Of a stretch of DNA of 64,000 nt, positions 32,827-43,491 are shown in pieces. Source of the DNA: Zygnema cylindricum (Eukaryota > Streptophyta > Zygnematophyceae > Zygnematales > Zygnemataceae). Location of the stretch: positions 36,067 through 100,066 of the forward strand of contig JBBHKE010000771.1 in assembly GCA_037447655.1 (NCBI GenBank). Direction: 5' to 3'. Positions within the stretch are counted from its first letter, which is position 1, and each line of letters starts with the position of its first letter. The notes under the pieces are model-generated. The model searched no databases. It saw only the letters and a program-made list of their open reading frames with translations, and had not been told where the DNA came from. The position numbers were made by a program, and so were the translations under genes.

Positions 32827-34597
32827 CTTCACTTTCTCTCCACTCTCTCCCCACTCTCTAACTCCACTCTCTCCCCACTCTCTCTCTCCCTTCCCCACTC
32901 GCTTGCCCACTCACTTCTCCACTCCCTTTCCCACTCTCCTCCCCACTCTCTTCCCCAACTTATCTTAATCTTTTTTTCTCTCAAGCGGCGGCTTTCTCGC
33001 GGGGGGCACCCCTCTTTCTTTTCAAATTCTTGTCTTTCATCCTCTCATTCGTCATTTTATGTTTTATGTTTTGCAGTGGCATCCACTCTTGATGCTTCTG
33101 GGCTTCATTTTCCTTTTCGGAGAAGGTAAGAATTGACATGTTTCCTAACATTTTGAAAAACATAGCGCAAATTCTAATAATTTAAAATTTAGAAGTGGCA
33201 TTCCTCCATTTAAGAGGAAAGTGAAGAATGCTTCTTAGTTCAAATTCTAACCAAAATGAGCTTATTTTACACATTCAAATTTCATTTCTCACAAAAAAAA
33301 CTGAAAAATGGTCTTTCTTCCATTTGTAAAAGTTCCCAGCTTTACTAATGTTCAGTATAAAATGCAAAAAAAAATGCTCTCATATGTTCAAAAGTTCAGT
33401 AATGTGCAAAAATTCTTAAATATAATTTCAATTATTTTCCATCATCGGCTTATAAGTTTCTGATTTTATCATGTTTCCCAACTCACTCCCCATTCAAACT
33501 CTTCAACTTCCTCCACTCAATATCTTCTCAGCTTCCCCGCCTCATTACACGACATTTTCAAATCTCTTACATATCTTTTAAAAAACCACTAAACCTATTA
33601 CTAAACTTACTAATAACTTTTTAATTTCAAATTATCAAAACAAACTGCAGGAATCCAAGCGTACCGCATCCTCCCCGGCTCTAAGTTCCAACGGAAAGTG
33701 ATTCACGCCATCCTCAACGGCCTCGGCCTCGCAGCCGCCATTGCGGGAATCTACTTTGTGTGGGTTTACCACGAGTACACCGGAGACCCACACTTGACCA
33801 GCATTCACGCATGGTTCGGAATGGCCACTGTTATCATCTTTGGCTTCCAAGTATGATTCCTCTCTCTGTCTCTCTTCCTCTCCCTCTCCCTCTCCCTCCC
33901 TTCGCTCTGTATCTAGATCTGTATTGCTCGTTTTCAATTTCTATCTCCTTTTTTTTGTTCTCGCCTTCTATCTCTCTTTTGCCGTCATGTCCCTCCGCTC
34001 TTTATTGCTTTCCCCTCAATTTCTCTTCGTTAATTCTCTTGGGCCATAATATGTACATTCTCATTCCTCAGTCATCCCTATCTCTCCCCAATCTTCTTCT
34101 TGCTCTCCCTCTCATCTCACCTAACCATCATCCCCGCCATCTCCCAACCATCTCTCCTGGCCGCCATCACTCACTCCCCTACTAGAACCACGTCTATCTC
34201 TCTGCTTAACCCTCCCTCCCTCCCTCTCTCCTTCCCTCCCTCCTTCCTCCCGCCTTTTTCTCTCTCCCATTTTTCAATTTTGCAGTGGCTTGCCGGCCTT
34301 GTCCTTTTCTTAGTCCCGGCAACTCCCGTGGAGACTCGCAAAGCCAGTCTCCCCATTCACGTTCTCGTCGGTATTTTCCTTTTCATGATGGTTCTTCTCG
34401 TCTCTAACCTCGGAATTCTCGAAAAACTGACATTCCTTACCGACGCCGGTACAATTGCTCGCCGTGGAGCCGACACCCTCGTCGGAAATTTTATTGCAAT
34501 TTTCATTCTTTTGTGGGGAGGATTTGTCCTTTACACACTTGTATACACTGAGAAACAGGGCGCGGTCGAGGAAAAGTTGAAGGTTCCGGAGGCCTAA
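32485..34597 (+). CDS. CYB561: Cytochrome b561 (ascorbate-dependent transmembrane oxidoreductase), 4 exons
   Basis: Exons 32485-32628, 33077-33125, 33651-33850 and 34286-34597 join in phase (144, 49, 200 and 312 nt) to a 234-residue protein. All introns are GT...AG with acceptors TTGCAG, CTGCAG and TTGCAG. Six hydrophobic helices are visible. The four heme-ligand histidines are at 50 (WHPLLM), 83 (KVIHAIL), 117 (SIHAWFG) and 156 (LPIHVLV), spaced 33, 34 and 39 as in plant family members, which bind two b hemes and move electrons from cytosolic ascorbate across the tonoplast or another endomembrane to monodehydroascorbate or ferric iron. Lys76, Lys80, His105 and Arg149 sit where ascorbate contacts are known. 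The start is chosen at GCTGCAATGG; an open frame extends upstream but lacks conserved residues. It looks intact and is the best host gene here. Confidence 0.93.
32780..32960. repeat. CT-rich microsatellite in intron 1 of cytochrome b561
   Basis: A (CT)n tract of about 35 bp followed by CCACTCTCT-type units. Intron 3 (33851-34285) is likewise pyrimidine-rich. The non-template strand is pyrimidine here, the opposite of the polypurine arrays near the O-fucosyltransferase-like gene. Confidence 0.85.
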
Positions 34598-36463
34598 ATG
34601 GGCGGCATTGTTTTTTTTGAAGGTTGAAAATTTTAGTTTATTCAGTTTAGTTCCATACTTTATTTGTCCTGTTGATTAACATTTCGTCACGATTGAACTT
34701 GTACCGAGTGAGCTTTGAAAAGGATTAGAATTGTTTAGGTAGGTAGCTGAGGAGGTATGGAAAGGGTTGTGTTTTTAAAGAGGTAGATAGACCTGGGCTC
34801 AGGTTTTGTACATAGAATAGAAACTTGTTATAGAAGTAGGGTCAGAAAAAGAAACAATTTAATGGTCCGAGAACGTTATTGTGTAGACTTCAGACATTCT
34901 TGTTGCTTAGACCAGTGATAGGAAGCTCTCTGTTTATAATTTCCTTGTGCACAAAACTTTTCGATTAAAATTTTGAATTATCTCAGTGTTAAACACTCCA
35001 CTGTCTGTTTTACTTTACCATTATGAACTTGTACTTTTCACCTTTGTTAAACTGGTTCACCGAATCATCTTGCTGTTCTCTTAAATCTTCAACCATTTTA
35101 TGATGCCAGTCTCAATTTTTTACTTTACCATTGTGACCTCTTTCCAATTGTAACTTTCTTCACTTCAAAACAATTTGTTTACCCTCGTCATTTTGACAAA
35201 AAAATTGTTGATGCGAGAGCAAGTCGTTTCGAGAAGACGTCGTTTCGAACCGAAGTGCTTAGATTTGTGCAATTTTTTGTTTTTTGAAACTTCAATTTCT
35301 CCGTATTGAGGCTGTGGTTGTTACTCCATATCGAGGCTGTGGTTTGGCTGTTGGTTTGCTTCATTCCTCTTTGAATGAATTTCAGTTTCAGTTTTTAAGG
35401 GATTAACAATTTCGTGAAAACAACTTTGTTTTATTTGTTTGGTTTTACAATTACCTTCAATTATACATTACCGGTAACACACCGACACAATGGCATTTCC
35501 CCAGACTCCAACATCCAGTAGACAGAAAATCTCAACCTAGCATTATGTATTAAGTAGGGAAAAAAAAAGCATTAAGTAGGGGAAGCTTGTTCACCTTTCC
35601 TTCACTACCAGAGTTTAACATTTTTAGAGCCTCAAAACCCTTCATCTTGTGATGCTATACTCTTATATACATCTTCGAAAGACCACAATTGAAAGTTGAC
35701 TTCAACCTCCTGTCGTTGGTTTCAAAATAACCAAAACCCTCCAAGAAAAACAGCTTTGGGAGCCCGAAAAGTTCTTGCAAAAACTCTAAAAAACGCTTTA
35801 TCGTCCATACAAGAGCATGAAGTTGTAAGTTTACCACATAGTGGACCATTTCATTTCTTCAGTTATAACCTGAATGTGACATATAGATTTAAATATTTAT
35901 TTCCCCTCTCTATCCCCTCCCTCCCTCCTTGGGCACACGTCTAAAAGACATTCAACAAAAATCACAATGGAAGAGGTATAAAATCGTCTCACCAAGAGAC
36001 AAAGTGTCAATTTAACAATCGGGGAAATCGTCTCAAAAATAGACAAAGTGACAATTTAACAACCACGTGCTTTGAATCAATCGGGTACTTATTCAGCCAA
36101 TTAAATCAAAGGAATAAATGTATTCATATTGGAAAAATAAGAGGTTGAAAGATAATTCTTCGAAGAAAATCAGTAGAACTAGCAGTGCCCACTGTTTCCC
36201 AACTACTTTCCGAGCGAGAAAGTGAAGGAGAGAGAGGGAGGGAGGGGGAGAGGGAGAGGCTATGGGCTAAGCAGGCGATACTCTCCCGTAGATAATGGTT
36301 GTGTTATTTGATATTAAATAAGAATCTTTTTCGACGCTTAAGTTGTTCCACTATGAACGACATCGATTCTAATCCTGTCTTCCACTAAAAGACTACTGAA
36401 AAAATCCTAAACAGTCATTTTTTCCAGTTTTAAATGGTTTTTAATTTAATAATTTATTGGTTT
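34598..36463. other. 3' flank of cytochrome b561 and intergenic DNA
   Basis: Starts with the 3' UTR. A frame around 35700-35825 (PPRKTALGARKVLAKTLK...) ends at a GTAAGT donor-like site and could be an exon on the + strand, but no family is recognised and the frame's nominal start is not ATG. A 35-bp GGGAGA patch lies near 36230. No repeat termini seen. Confidence 0.4.
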
Positions 36464-36872
36464 TTACTGTTTTCCACACGATCCAGGCCTCCTAGGTTTG
36501 CACAAAATTGTCCTCCTAGGATACAAGTTTTTGTTTTTGCACACAAAACCTCTGAAGGCTCGTCCGTTCCAATACTGCAAAAGCTTCAAACTGCAGTGAT
36601 ATATCGATATCGCCAAATTTTGACAGGTGTCTCCCATTTTGACTGAAAAACAGCCATATGTACACGGACATTTAGAAGATAATAAATTACGAGATTGGAA
36701 AGGCGAAAGCGAGGGAATAGACGGGAGGAAACTCTGGGCACAAATTTCGGTACCCGACACTAAATGGTCACAGTTCAGTCCCGAGTTCAGACGGAAAAAA
36801 TTGAACGGATTCATTCCGTTACGAGCAATCGCAGACTGACAAGTGTCGCCTTCCTGTAGAACGCCGTACAAA
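36464..36872 (-). CDS. Two-LysM-domain protein, exon (partial gene)
   Basis: On the minus strand an acceptor (CCTACAG) precedes the frame LYGVLQEGDTCQSAI, then NFFRLNSGLNCDHLVSGTEI, which is a LysM domain in classic form (GDTC ... N..LNC..L..G..IC). A Ser/Pro/Phe linker leads to CFSVKMGDTCQNLA ... LKLLQYWN, a second LysM whose C-terminal half is less regular, and the frame stops shortly after SCGKQ. LysM domains bind chitin-type or peptidoglycan glycans and occur in secreted and receptor proteins of streptophytes and green algae. No signal peptide exon or kinase domain is visible nearby, so this is either the last exon of a secreted protein or a fragment. An upstream region around 38250-38330 (VVSPSDDTCLTISKK on minus) loosely resembles another LysM start but lies inside an LTR fragment. 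Confidence 0.6.
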
Positions 36873-37990
36873 CTGTAGGATCTTAAGCAAAAGAAATTCA
36901 CTCAAATAAATTCACAAACATAAAACATTACACAGCGGAAGCTCATAAAAGACAAGAGGAATATTCAGCCAAAAATAATTATAAGTGCATCATCTCTCTT
37001 CTCTCTCCTCTTTAAATAATCTCTACTCCAAGATTAATCCTCTAAGATTTAATCATGTAAGATAGAATTCATAATTAATACTCTGCACATGTAAAATGCT
37101 GCCTATATACTCGCTACTCTGCACTAAGAGACAACAAGGTAAAACAAGCAGAACTTAGCGTAGCGACGAAGTCTGTCCCTAGTTGACTGTGCACACTGCA
37201 ATGAAAGTCCCACGAAGGAAGGCCCACGCGCTTTCTTCCTTCGAAACGACTAACTCCAAACGTTGACTTAAACACGTGTCATCACACTAAAACACCAGCA
37301 CGCAAAATGTGACACATGCGCACAAAAACATAAAGTGACGCGAAACAAAATAGTGCATTTCGTTCGCGGATAACAAATGTACCGCCGCGAAACGACGTCG
37401 TACATTTTGTACGATGACGTGATACTTCACGTCAAACAAATAAATGTTAGTATGTCTTTTCGCGAAAATACCGCGAAACGACAATAACCCAAAACAAACT
37501 ACAAGGGTAGCCCACCGCAGACTTCAAGCCGTATTATACACTTACCTGTAGAAAAAAAACGAGAAAACCATTAAAAAAAAGATAGAAGAATGAAGGGAAA
37601 ATGGTATAGGGAAAACGACAAATGTTCAAGATTGCAACAAAGGTGAATGAAAAATGTTACGTGCTTTTAATGTCGTTAAACATTTACAAGCTCGAGGCAT
37701 ATTCTAAGCTTATAGTGGTCTGTGGAGAGCACTTGCAAGTCGATGGAGTCGTGCAAATAGAGAGGTTTAAAAATGTAAAGGTTTCATTATCGAGACCGAA
37801 AGTTCTTGAGTATCATCACACGACGATGATGTCTGCACAGGAAAATGCCAGAAGCTAGACAAGACAAAAATGAGACTAAACTGACGAGATAAGCAAAAGA
37901 AGCAGACAAACAAATATGAATGTAAATGTATACAATATCGGGCAAGGGAGAGGGGAGGGGGGAGAGCAAAGGGAAAAGGGAGATGGGAGA
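36873..37990. other. Intergenic, no supported gene
   Basis: Probably includes 5' exons or the promoter of the LysM gene (minus strand), but none was recognised. The 37300-37500 part is CG-richer with repeated CGCGAAACGAC. A 78-codon + frame at 37622-37858 shows no motif. A purine-rich run precedes the LTR start at 37991. Confidence 0.4.
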
Positions 37991-38455
37991 TGTTAAACTG
38001 TGTGTATTTTCTAGGTGTGTATTTGTCTACTGTCAGTAAGATGGTCTGTCTAGGTTCCTCCATACTTGTCGTAGTCACTGGAGAACAAAGATAGCCATGG
38101 TTGCCTAGACAGCCAAGGAGGCATGAAAGAGGGGAGAACTGTGAGATAGAAGGTGTAGCGAAAACAAAGGATGCGACCAAGATTTGATCCTGACCGCGCT
38201 GGTCCACCTCCCTACAAATGAAACGTACGCTATATCCGTTGGAAGATGATGTTGTCGTTGGGTATATGATGTTTGAACATTTCTTACTAATGGTTAGGCA
38301 GGTATCATCAGACGGCGAAACCACACAAACGTACATGGAACGGTACCGCACTGAATTAATAGCATCGCACGAAACAAATGTCGAAGACTTTTGATTCAAC
38401 GGACGTCATTCAAAGAACGAATTCGAATCGGACGGCTCACGGAAAAGCTGGGTTA
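37991..38455 (+). mobile_element. Copia LTR 5' fragment cut by gypsy-B
   Basis: Starts TGTTAAACTGTGTGTATTTTC like other copia LTRs, contains ACTTGTCGTAGTCACTGG, AGCCATGGTTGCCTAG and GATTTGATCCTG in the usual order, and stops at 38455 where gypsy-B's LTR begins. GGTTA at the edge is a candidate target duplication, but the far side of gypsy-B cannot be tested. Confidence 0.65.
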
Positions 38456-39668
38456 TGTCGTGCATGACAGTACAACCATGAATGGCATGCATCACATCTT
38501 GCGTGGGTCGCCGATAAACACCAAAAAATGAATGACCATTACATATGTATATTATTTGTGACCACAATCGGAGTACAAAGCATATATATTGCAAGAAATA
38601 ATAAGTGAATCTGCCCGAAGAAAAAGCAAATCATTATGAACACATGGACTTAGCAAGGAAATAAAAGACAAAACCAGATCAGGTAAGTAAGGATGGGATT
38701 ATATTTGCGGCAGTAGCCACTAGGCTCTGAAGTCTTTTAATATTCACTACGGAAGTCCAACCAGCGGACGAGAACCCTTCCCTAACCGGTTGAAGGAGCC
38801 GAGATAGCCGGTATTCCCACTAAGCCGGACAGGACTGGAACTATACCGCAAAGTCAGCGCTCTGACAACAAGAAAACACCAAATCCGCAAAACACAATTC
38901 GTACACCACGACAAGTAGAACACAGTTTGGAGGGAAACCTTGCAGACTGGCTTGCGCCGGTAGATTAGGTAAGGTCTTAATACAAAGAGAAGGAGAAGCT
39001 CAGAGACAATTACTAGCATGAAACTATGGGTCTGAAAAAGGAAAAACCCTAACTCAAAACTAGCCTGTCACTAAGAGTTTGACAAATCCCGAGAATAATG
39101 TCACTAAGAGTTTGACAAATCCCGAGAATAATGCTTGTCAGAAAACGACAACCTTCCAATGTTGGATTCCGTACTTAATTTGCAAAAGTTATTTTCTCGC
39201 CAAATGGCATTTATCCTATGCTTTCACTAATCCGTACGGCTACACTAATTCCTACATGTCTTTGAGCAGTCAGGTTTCTATGTAAAAATGTTGCCAGTTT
39301 CAAGAGACGACCGCTGCGTGGCCTCCTTAGAATGCCTTACATCTACACCTCGAGGATGAAAACCCTCCCTAAGCTAAGCAAAAATGATGCATGAACCTCC
39401 AAGGGTTCTTGACTTCAGACACCTGTCAGGTTTGTAGCTGTTTGAATTCTTTGTAGCCGTTTGAATTCTTCATGTCTCATGCCGTATCGCGGTCCAGTTC
39501 CACGCTGATTCCACATCGTGTTCCCGTGGTGCCGTACAAGAGTATATTCCCACCTTTGTCCCGTACGAATCTCTAGTTGTACTCTCGGATATGAACCTCT
39601 CACGTCACCGAAACTTCAATTAGTACACCATTTAATCCCAATACCCGCTGACGTCTTACGGCATGACA
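38456..39668 (-). repeat. Gypsy-B 3' LTR
   Basis: 1213 bp; on the minus strand it starts TGTCATGCCGTAAGACG and ends CATGCACGACA (TGTC/GACA). Partial copies lie at 11613-12595 (+) and 61883-62804 (-). Confidence 0.7.
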
Positions 39669-39670
39669 AC

Positions 39671-39928
39671 TATTGTGCATGACAGTACAACCGTGAATGG
39701 CATGCATCACATCTTCCGTGGGTCGCCGATAAACACCAAAAAAATGAATGACCATTACATATGTACAGTATTTGTGACCAGAATCAGAGTACAAAGCATA
39801 TATATTGCAAAAAATAATAAATGAATCTTCCCGAAGAAAAAACAAATTATTATTAACACATGGACTTAGCAAGAAAATAAAAGACAAAACCAGATCAGGA
39901 AAGTAAGGATGGAATCCCCCCCCCCCCC
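39671..39928 (-). repeat. Duplicated LTR tail plus poly-G tract of gypsy-B
   Basis: 39671-39913 repeats the last ~240 bp of the LTR (38456-38700), separated from the full LTR by two bases (AC) and followed by thirteen C (G on the element strand) at 39916-39928. Same layout as gypsy-A. Confidence 0.7.
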
Positions 39929-39936
39929 TCAGCTCC

Positions 39937-40785
39937 TTAGACTCTGGGGGAGCTGGTAAAGATCGCCGGTAGGTCGCGACACCCGTGGCAAAACCACTGT
40001 CTAACTAGGATAGTGTGCAGAGTTGGAACCAAACACTCTTTATAGAATCCCAGATTGCAATAGTCACAGAGGAGCATTGGTGTTTCTCCATCAGATCGAC
40101 GACATAACTGGCACTCTGTGTCCTCGGTAATCGGCATCCGCCACGGGTCCATGCTGTGGGAAAGATCGGGTAGATAGCAAGGGGCACAATTTCTCGAATG
40201 CTCCGGCAAAGTCTGCGTGTCGGCCGCTTGTAGACTTAATAATCCATTCGGGTCGATTTTTGTTATCCTCAAGATGTGAGCCAAAACATCCGTGTCGAGT
40301 GTATCAAAAGTTTGCCTTCGCAAATAAATGTAATCCCCCACCCGGAAGGGTTTTTGTTGTGGACGGTAACTGCGAGTTGTTGCCAACCGTAAGGAGTCGC
40401 GATGTTGGGCAATCTGCAAATTTTCAAAAGCCATGGGCATTTCTTTAGCGAAAAGCAACGCTTGGTTAGTTAGTTCTTCCAAACTCAGAGAATCAGACAT
40501 AAGAGGTAGAGGTAAGCTCGCGGCTTTCTGTACATTCCTACGTAGTAGTGGTTTTCGACCAAACAACACATAATAGGGGTTGAAATTTGTCAGGCTGGCC
40601 TGTACAGACATGCAATAACCCATGACAATATATCCCAATGATTCATCCCACACTGTAATCTGTTTTTCCAAGCAATGTTTACGCAAAGCACGCTTAAAGG
40701 TTTGTACAGCTCTCTTTGCCAAACTGTCTGCTTGAGGATGATCTCGGCTTGTCCGTCGCTGATCGATAAACGCCTCGTCCAACAT
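39937..40785 (-). CDS. Gypsy-B integrase core end, C-terminus and PHD finger
   Basis: An intact 282-codon frame. It begins just after the second catalytic Asp region, contains HPQADSLAKRAVQTFKRAL (Lys where the catalytic Glu is expected), MSVQASLTNFNPYYVLFGRK, a basic/aromatic C-terminal domain, and ends with a PHD-type zinc finger: CQLCRR, LLCDYC, FYKEC, WFCHGC. Compared with gypsy-A (FHMEC), the zinc-binding His is changed (FYKEC), so the finger may not fold. The frame is continuous with upstream pol apart from stops. Confidence 0.8.
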   Translation of the reverse strand: MLDEAFIDQRRTSRDHPQADSLAKRAVQTFKRALRKHCLEKQITVWDESLGYIVMGYCMSVQASLTNFNPYYVLFGRKPLLRRNVQKAASLPLPLMSDSLSLEELTNQALLFAKEMPMAFENLQIAQHRDSLRLATTRSYRPQQKPFRVGDYIYLRRQTFDTLDTDVLAHILRITKIDPNGLLSLQAADTQTLPEHSRNCAPCYLPDLSHSMDPWRMPITEDTECQLCRRSDGETPMLLCDYCNLGFYKECLVPTLHTILVRQWFCHGCRDLPAIFTSSPRV

Positions 40786-41292
40786 CTCTTGAAATTCGCC
40801 ACGGAACTCGATTTCTTGGTCGGTAAGTACTTCTGCGGGGGCTCAATACCGGAGGAGCACGTGCTCTTTAAAAGCTGCGATGGTAAGTTTGGCAGTTTTA
40901 TGCGAGAGTGCCACAACTTCCACCCATTTACTTAAATTCTCGATCGTTATCATGATGTATTGTTTGCCCCTTCAAGAAATGGGAAAGGAACCTGCAAGAT
41001 CACACGACCACCTGTAAAAGAGACCCAGAATAGGCAAGGGCTGAAGGGAGGTTGGTCGGTTAGAAAATGAAGTTCGTAGCCGGTCACATGTGTTGCATTC
41101 CTGCCACACAGCTGCCACATCAGCCTGCATACCAGACCACCAATACCGTATTTGTACCAAACTCAAAGTCCGTTTGGTGCCATAGTGTCCAAGGTCAGTA
41201 TGAATTTGGTTGATAAGTGATAGTCGTTCCGTCGGCCGTGGGACATGCCGGTGACTTCCATCTGAGAGAAGACGAATAAGTGAGCCCCCCAT
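40786..41292 (-). pseudogene. Gypsy-B integrase N-terminal finger and core start
   Basis: 40972-41292 encodes IHTDLGHYGTKRT ... ECNTCDRLR (His-His-Cys-Cys) and the first core Asp in RWSCDLAG. The following stretch to 40786 (KWVEVVALSHKTAK, VLTDQ) carries a stop and the second Asp. Confidence 0.8.
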
Positions 41293-41901
41293 TCATAAGT
41301 AACTTTGGGCTCTCTTACGAACACGCCCCTCTTCCATTGGTAGGGTGCCAGCCCGAAAAGACTGAGTAGAGAGAAAAAGAATTAAAGCACTGTCCCGCCA
41401 TGGATCGTGTTCGGTTTTGTGGTTTGTAGGTGCTGCAAAACTGTAAATCAGATGTGCTCCGGCTGATAAGGAGGCAACCGATTCGTCATCAAAATCTTGT
41501 CGTACACCATTATCATTGGAGTGGGGGAAAGGGTTCCTGGAGATGCCGTCGGCATTCAAACTGAGGAGCCCGGGTCGATGGATTATTTCCCTGTCATATT
41601 CTTGCAAAATAAGAGCCCAACGGGCTAATTTGCCGGATAGCTTGTCATTGGTCATGAGCCAATGCAATGGTTGGTGGTCAGTAAGGAGAGTAAAAGGCTT
41701 GCCATAGAGATAATGTCGGAAATGCACAATACCCCAAACTGCGGTGAGGCATTCTCCCTCGTAACTACTGTAATTTGACTCCGCTTGATTGTTGCTCCGA
41801 CTGGCATAAGCCACCACATATTCCTCACTTGTGAGTTCACGCTGAGTTAGGATGGCTGCAATACCGGGCTTACCAAAGTCTGTCTGTAGGCAAAATGGCA
41901 A
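41293..41901 (-). CDS. Gypsy-B RNase H domain
   Basis: 202 codons: AYASRSNNQAESNYSSYEGE, LTAVWGIVHFRHYLYG, LLTDHQPLHWL, LNADGISRNP. It is the same frame as the integrase finger downstream, separated by one stop, and a one-base frame change from RT upstream near 41920. Confidence 0.8.
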   Translation of the reverse strand: MPFCLQTDFGKPGIAAILTQRELTSEEYVVAYASRSNNQAESNYSSYEGECLTAVWGIVHFRHYLYGKPFTLLTDHQPLHWLMTNDKLSGKLARWALILQEYDREIIHRPGLLSLNADGISRNPFPHSNDNGVRQDFDDESVASLSAGAHLIYSFAAPTNHKTEHDPWRDSALILFLSTQSFRAGTLPMEEGRVRKRAQSYL

Positions 41902-41904
41902 CTT

Positions 41905-42980
41905 ATGATTTGGGAACGAAGAATAGGAGCGGTGGACAGTGCGTTATTTAATCCCTGAAATGCCTCGATCTGGGAGGGTCCCCACGTGAACGGAACCGAC
42001 TTCTTCAAGAGTTCATTCAGTGGAGATGCAAGTGTGCTGAAAGTAGGAACACACCGTCGGTAATAATTTGCTAACCCAAGGAATGCAAGCAGGCTAGTCA
42101 AATCTGTAAGGGCCGAGAGTTTACTGATTGCTTCCACTTTGACTTCTAACGGAGTAATTCCCTCGGATGAAATAAAGTGCCCAAGATAGGGTACACCTTC
42201 GGCCCCGAAAGTGCATTTGGTAGGATGACATTTGAGTACTACCTTTTTTAATTCCTTCAATACCCACTCTATATGCACTGCATGTTCCTCTATAGAGGCT
42301 AAAGCGACGATTAGATCGTCGATATAGAAACGGGCAAACTTACATCCCCCCAAGACCGAGTCCATGACTTTTAGGAATACCGCCGATGCATTTTCCAGTC
42401 CAAAGGGCATAACCGCCCATTCCCAACGTCCGTCACTACCCCAAAATGCAGTCTTGTGTCGATCTTTTTCCTCTATTTCAATCTGATTAAATCCCTGTCG
42501 CAGATCTAGGATGCTGAAATATTTAGCTCCTCCAACATGATCAAAAATGTCCTCAGCCAACGGCATTAGATGTCGGTCTTGAATTATACGTGCATTCAGT
42601 TCTTTATAGTCCTCACACATGCGACGTTCTGTAAAATTCCCCTCCGCGTCTTTTTTACGAGGCATGACAGTGGGCGCCGCAAAGGTGGAATCGGACCTAT
42701 AAATCAGACCAACCTCTTCTAACTCCGCGCATCGTTTGTCTACAGATTCCCATTCAGTTTCGGATAGACAATGCTTGGGCTTAAATATAGGTCTGTCATC
42801 TTATAGGTCAATAGACATTTTGTAAATGGTGTGTCGACCTAAGCCTTTCATGGAGAAAGCAAATGGGTCTACGTTTCGGTTTATGACTTCATCTAACAGT
42901 TCGTGTTCAGTCTCTGTTAGTCCATTTCTGAATTTCCATGTCGGTTTTTCAAAAGTCAATGGTCATGGCTTCCATGGCTT
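41905..42980 (-). pseudogene. Gypsy-B reverse transcriptase
   Basis: The frame 41847-42665 is open over most of RT: RMCEDYKELNARI, FSILDLRQGFNQIEIEEKD, WAVMPFGLENASAVF, catalytic YIDDLIVA, HPTKCTF, PYLGHFIS, FLGLANYYRR, FTWGPSQIEAF. The N-terminal part (42666-42980) is in the same frame after one indel near 42948 (MEAMTIDF/EKPTWK) and has one TAA in IDL*DDRPIF. Confidence 0.88.
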
Positions 42981-43019
42981 GTGCAAATGCTAGCTTTTCA
43001 TATGCTATTAAGGAGTGAC

Positions 43020-43491
43020 CCAACTAATCGACAGGAAGTTGATGCAAACAATTTACTGCGTGATGCCAAATTCTAGACGGAAATACAGCTGTCCAGTGTG
43101 GTGATGCCCGTACCGGTACCTGAGATCTCGCGGCCGTGTATGCTGGGAGAGACCAACTCATGTGACTAGGTTCCAAAAAATCATAAATAGTGTGATCTGT
43201 GTCAGACTTAGCCGGAAAAGGAAAAAAATCAAGCTGAAAAGTTGTACCCCGAAGAGAAGCTAAGGATTTGGATGCTGTGTGTTTAAATGGTGTATGCCCC
43301 CCCCCACTTGATTGAAAAGGATTGTTCTGTTCGTATCGGCCAGTTGCAAACCCCATGCCCAAGACGAATCACAATGATTGGGGGTCCATGACTCGACCAA
43401 GTAAGATGCAGTGCTGCCGCTCGGTGAGTCCCGGAGCAGCAGTAGGGCTTGAGATGAAATGTAAAAGATGTTCTTGTTCTGCGGCAGTATG
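43020..43491 (-). pseudogene. Gypsy-B methyltransferase C-terminal part and linker
   Basis: Same frame as the methyltransferase ORF, separated by a TAA at its end. It reads LTERQHCILLGRVMDPQSL, a TGA, FVLGMGFATGRY (motif-X-like GxG region), then nine G encoding Gly-Gly-Gly and DFLEPSHMSW. The homologous piece is all that remains of this module in gypsy-A. Confidence 0.6.

Noticed and set aside
32704-33129. 141-codon Ser/Leu-rich ORF
   Set aside because: Lies across intron 1 and exon 2 of cytochrome b561 in another frame, driven by CT repeats.
37767-38399. 210-codon minus-strand ORF with a LysM-like phrase (VVSPSDDTC)
   Set aside because: Overlaps a copia LTR fragment with its core motifs; the phrase has an extra residue and lacks the rest of a LysM domain.
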